Origin: CAZOEL01 sp964578835
GTDB lineage: Bacteria > Desulfobacterota > Syntrophobacteria > Syntrophobacterales > Syntrophobacteraceae
Assembly: GCA_964578835.1 (NCBI GenBank)
Contig: CAZOEL010000148.1
Span: 1 to 7,313, forward strand
Direction: 5' to 3'
DNA: 7,313 nucleotides
The position numbers were made by a program, and so were the translations under genes. Shown here one piece after another: positions 5,540 to 7,313 of this stretch (position 1 is the stretch's first letter; each line of letters begins with the position of its first letter). Under the pieces are notes generated by a model. The model searched no databases. It was given only the letters and a program-made list of their open reading frames with translations, and was not told the DNA's origin.

Positions 5540-5743
5540 TTACCCGGCGCAAACAAAACGAGTGAGATCTCCGAGCCACTCACGTCTTTGCACGGGGCCA
5601 TTGGGGCAAGACCATTCCACTTGAGCGTAATGGCCATTATCTTCGATGGACACAATCACACCGTGGCCGTTGTCGCAGACATTCAATGCGCCATCGTACC
5701 AGACTAGGTCGTTGACCCTTCTCCCTCTTGATTCTGTGAGCAT
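5540..5743 (-). CDS. Small probable SH3/KOW-like protein
   Basis: A complete 67-residue minus-strand gene; GAGGAG (plus positions 5750-5755) sits six bases upstream of its ATG. The sequence alternates short strands and turns: VNDLVWYDGAL (residues 10-20), GHGVIVSIEDNGHYAQVEW (26-44), then REWLGDLTRFV (54-64). This resembles the small SH3-like or KOW beta-barrels common in phage and accessory proteins that bind nucleic acid or protein partners; the fold is inferred from pattern. Three cysteines (23, 46, 65) are present without a clear metal site. It is the best-supported gene of the minus-strand series, 84 bases downstream of a possible 18-residue leader frame. Function unknown. Confidence 0.6.
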   Translation of the reverse strand: MLTESRGRRVNDLVWYDGALNVCDNGHGVIVSIEDNGHYAQVEWSCPNGPVQRREWLGDLTRFVCAG

Positions 5744-5827
5744 CTCATTCTCCTCTCAAAGGTATGTGTCTTCGAAATGCAATCCTTGGTTTCAAAGCTT
5801 CTAAACAGGGGCTGGTACAGATCGTCC

Positions 5828-5884
5828 TTACTTCGGGCTCTCTTTGAGAAACTGAATCACTTCTTCGTTGCTTATGGCGTTCAC
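5828..5884 (-). CDS. Possible 18-residue leader peptide
   Basis: A GTG-started minus-strand frame encodes MNAISNEEVIQFLKESPK and ends with TAA. The ribosome binding site AAGGAGG (plus positions 5891-5897) is the strongest in the window and sits six bases from the start. The peptide is one amphipathic helix. It could be a leader peptide for the gene at 5540-5743, a small protein, or the N-terminus of a truncated gene; nothing protein-like continues past the stop. An inverted repeat TATTA/TAATA lies just upstream (plus positions about 5911-5926) and might be an operator. Confidence 0.35.
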   Translation of the reverse strand: MNAISNEEVIQFLKESPK

Positions 5885-6026
5885 TGTTTCCCTCCTTAGT
5901 GTTCATAACCTATTATTGAGGTAATAAAGCGGATTTCTGAATGCTGATGTTGTGCTGAAGATTTTTTTTCGCACCCCCTTGAGCACTCCATCTCAAGCTG
6001 ATCCAAGCTCGCAGGACTTCGACGGC

Positions 6027-6416
6027 ATGACAGATCCTTGGTGCTGTAGCCCAATACGTAAACCTCCAAATCCATGGTATTTGCAGTTTTCCGAGGATCA
6101 GCAACTCAAGCTAAGAGTCGATCCTTTCTATAATCCGGATTTTTTCCTCGAGAATGGATCTTGGCTCGAGGTCACCCTCTCCGAAAACACTGCCTACAAG
6201 AAGCTCCTCAAGTATGGTCATCAAGCAGACCGGCTGATCGTGTTGTGGCTGGATGTTGACCGGGGGCTGTACAAAAGCGTCTGCGAGCGTGTCGTCTTCT
6301 CCAACGCAAAGGTGGAAACAGTCGACAAATTCTACGACCAATTGAAACTTAAGGGAGAAGAGGATCTGATCAGGAAATTCCAAATGCTGAAAGAGCTCAA
6401 GGGAATTTTGCTCTGA
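6027..6416 (+). CDS. PD-(D/E)XK-like nuclease candidate
   Basis: A 129-residue frame from the ATG at 6027, which has AGGA (6013-6016) ten bases upstream. The frame is open back to 5928, and a GTG at 5952 would add 25 residues, but has no ribosome binding site. The core reads YNPDFFLENGSWLEVTLSEN, then RLIVLWLDVD. This matches the layout of small PD-(D/E)XK nucleases: Pro-Asp (37-38), a short beta turn, then Glu-Val-x (48-50), followed by a helix and a buried strand. The usual lysine of E-V-K is threonine here; K58 or K59 in the next helix might substitute, as in lysine-migrated families, or the enzyme may be inactive. It could be a homing or restriction-type nuclease from a mobile element. 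The fold call is from motif pattern only, and the N-terminus may be truncated. Confidence 0.6.
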   Translation: MTDPWCCSPIRKPPNPWYLQFSEDQQLKLRVDPFYNPDFFLENGSWLEVTLSENTAYKKLLKYGHQADRLIVLWLDVDRGLYKSVCERVVFSNAKVETVDKFYDQLKLKGEEDLIRKFQMLKELKGILL

Positions 6417-6518
6417 TAACCGGCGGCTCCAAAAGTGAGGATATGAAAAACAGATCTTCTATGACGACTGATTGTTAGGAATTAGCCACATTGGCAAGGT
6501 ACTTTGAGATCGAGCTTC

Positions 6519-6536
6519 CCCGCTTGCGGGTTTTCT
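6519..6536 (+). terminator. Weak terminator-like hairpin
   Basis: CCCG (6519-6522) pairs with CGGG (6527-6530) across the loop CTTG, followed by TTTTCT. It lies about 100 bases after the nuclease-like gene. The stem is only four GC pairs, so termination would be weak. Confidence 0.3.
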
Positions 6537-6594
6537 CTTGGTGAGCATCTTGTACCGCAACTGGAATGGGGGTATGCCCTCCAGCATATCCTGA

Positions 6595-6623
6595 TTGACC
6601 AGAATCCACCGAGTTCATATCTT
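6595..6623 (+). promoter_or_regulatory. Sigma-70-like promoter for the membrane protein
   Basis: TTGACC (6595-6600, five of six matches) is separated by exactly 17 bases from TATCTT (6618-6623, four of six). The expected start near 6630 gives a leader of about 50 bases before the gene at 6681. Nothing else competes for this position. Confidence 0.45.
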
Positions 6624-6680
6624 GTTTTCATTCTCGGATGGTGAACACTTTTCCAATGAGGAATGTGAGAGGTCAAGACC

Positions 6681-7076
6681 ATGATCATTCGAAAGCTTAG
6701 TGGAGCCTTTACCGGAGGCGCGATCGGTGGATTAGTGGACAGCATCAACATCTGGATTCTTTCCAGCATAGGGATAATAAGCCTACTGGGAGTCAGTATG
6801 AAGCCGGAATTTACCGCTCCTTGGCTCTACCAGCGGATGGTGTGGGGCGGTATCTGGATGCTTCTGCTTCTTCTGCCATTGTGGGAAAATAGGACTGTAC
6901 TTCGCGGCTGTATCTTCAGCCTTTTGCCATCTGCCATGATGCTCTTTATGGTCTTTCCAGGCATGGGCAAAGGATTACTGGGCCTCGGTTTTGGCGCCCT
7001 GACGCCTGTAGTGGTGATTTTTCTGAATTTCATCTACGGCATTGTCGCAGCATTCTGGTACAAGACCTCACTTTGA
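6681..7076 (+). CDS. Conserved four-helix membrane protein, function unknown
   Basis: A complete 131-residue integral membrane protein. AGAGG (6668-6672) lies eight bases before the ATG. Four hydrophobic segments are visible: residues about 8-37 (starting with a glycine-rich GAFTGGAIGGLVDS), 51-68 (MVWGGIWMLLLLLPLW), 75-93 and 103-127 (GFGALTPVVVIFLNFIYG). A conserved-looking loop, KPEFTAPWLYQR, joins helices 1 and 2, and Pro-Gly-Met-Gly-Lys-Gly precedes helix 4. I recall uncharacterised proteobacterial membrane proteins of similar size and pattern, but know no function. It appears to be transcribed alone from the promoter at 6595-6623. Confidence 0.85.
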   Translation: MIIRKLSGAFTGGAIGGLVDSINIWILSSIGIISLLGVSMKPEFTAPWLYQRMVWGGIWMLLLLLPLWENRTVLRGCIFSLLPSAMMLFMVFPGMGKGLLGLGFGALTPVVVIFLNFIYGIVAAFWYKTSL

Positions 7077-7313
7077 ATTGCCCAAAGAGAAATTTGATTA
7101 GCCTCATTTACGTCGGGCTCATTCCTGGTACAGGCTTCAGGTCCTGTGATGCCATGCTCGCGGGTTTCCCAAGTTGATCGCAGTGCGCGGCGCACTCTCC
7201 TGTATCGCGTTCACCGAACGCCCACTCCCAAAATTCCATATGATCACGCAAACTTGAGCACCTTGATGGTCCTGTCAACATCGCTATTTCGGCAAGACTT
7301 ACAGTGTAAAAGG
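7077..7313. other. No recognised gene; one perfect hairpin
   Basis: No gene is assigned. A perfect 6-bp inverted repeat with a three-base loop lies at 7182-7196 (AGTGCG/CGCACT) without a T-run. On the minus strand a frame is open from the window edge (7313) to a TAA at 7108-7110, about 66 codons; it contains SLRDHMEFWEWAFGERD but no motif I recognise and no clear start. It may be the end of a gene lying outside the window. Confidence 0.35.

Overview
The window looks like part of the chromosome of a Desulfobacterota (formerly Deltaproteobacteria) species. This is an inference from protein character: the cold-shock protein resembles those of sulfate reducers and syntrophs as I remember them, and the IS21 element carries two accessory genes of a kind I associate with that phylum. 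Base composition is intermediate. There is no rRNA, tRNA or CRISPR array. Much of the window is gene-poor or decayed around one intact insertion sequence, which suggests a mobile-element-rich genome.

Layout. Bases 1-829 hold no secure gene: one doubtful 38-residue frame and several hairpins, ending in a probable structured leader. At 830-1030 is a complete cold-shock protein gene with a clean terminator. At 1138-1385 is a SemiSWEET (PQ-loop sugar transporter) gene broken by a one-base frameshift, in which the PQ proline is also changed to leucine. From about 1561 to 4746 lies an IS21-family element with four tightly packed genes: a Cys-rich accessory protein (1571), a small probable winged-helix protein (2077), istA (2478) and istB (3941), followed by a strong hairpin terminator. 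The junctions at 2077, 2478 and 3941 are all ATGA overlaps; the first of these is only restored if an in-frame TAG in the first gene is read through.

From 4774 to 5897 the minus strand carries a string of very short reading frames, most preceded by a good Shine-Dalgarno sequence. The best is a 67-residue probable SH3/KOW-like protein (5540-5743). The others are tiny or interrupted, mainly by TAG. This looks like a decayed phage-like or accessory operon, or possibly one in which TAG is tolerated. After it come a plus-strand PD-(D/E)XK-like nuclease candidate (about 6027-6416) whose catalytic lysine position is threonine, and a four-helix membrane protein (6681-7076) with its own sigma-70-like promoter. 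The last 237 bases hold no recognised gene.

How the genes relate. The IS21 genes form one unit: IstA is the DDE transposase, IstB its AAA+ helper, and the two upstream genes are probably regulators or targeting cofactors. The cold-shock, SemiSWEET, nuclease-like and membrane-protein genes look like separate transcription units. The most notable points are the recurring in-frame TAG codons, the four-gene IS21 architecture, the broken SemiSWEET gene and the alternative hairpins in the cold-shock leader.
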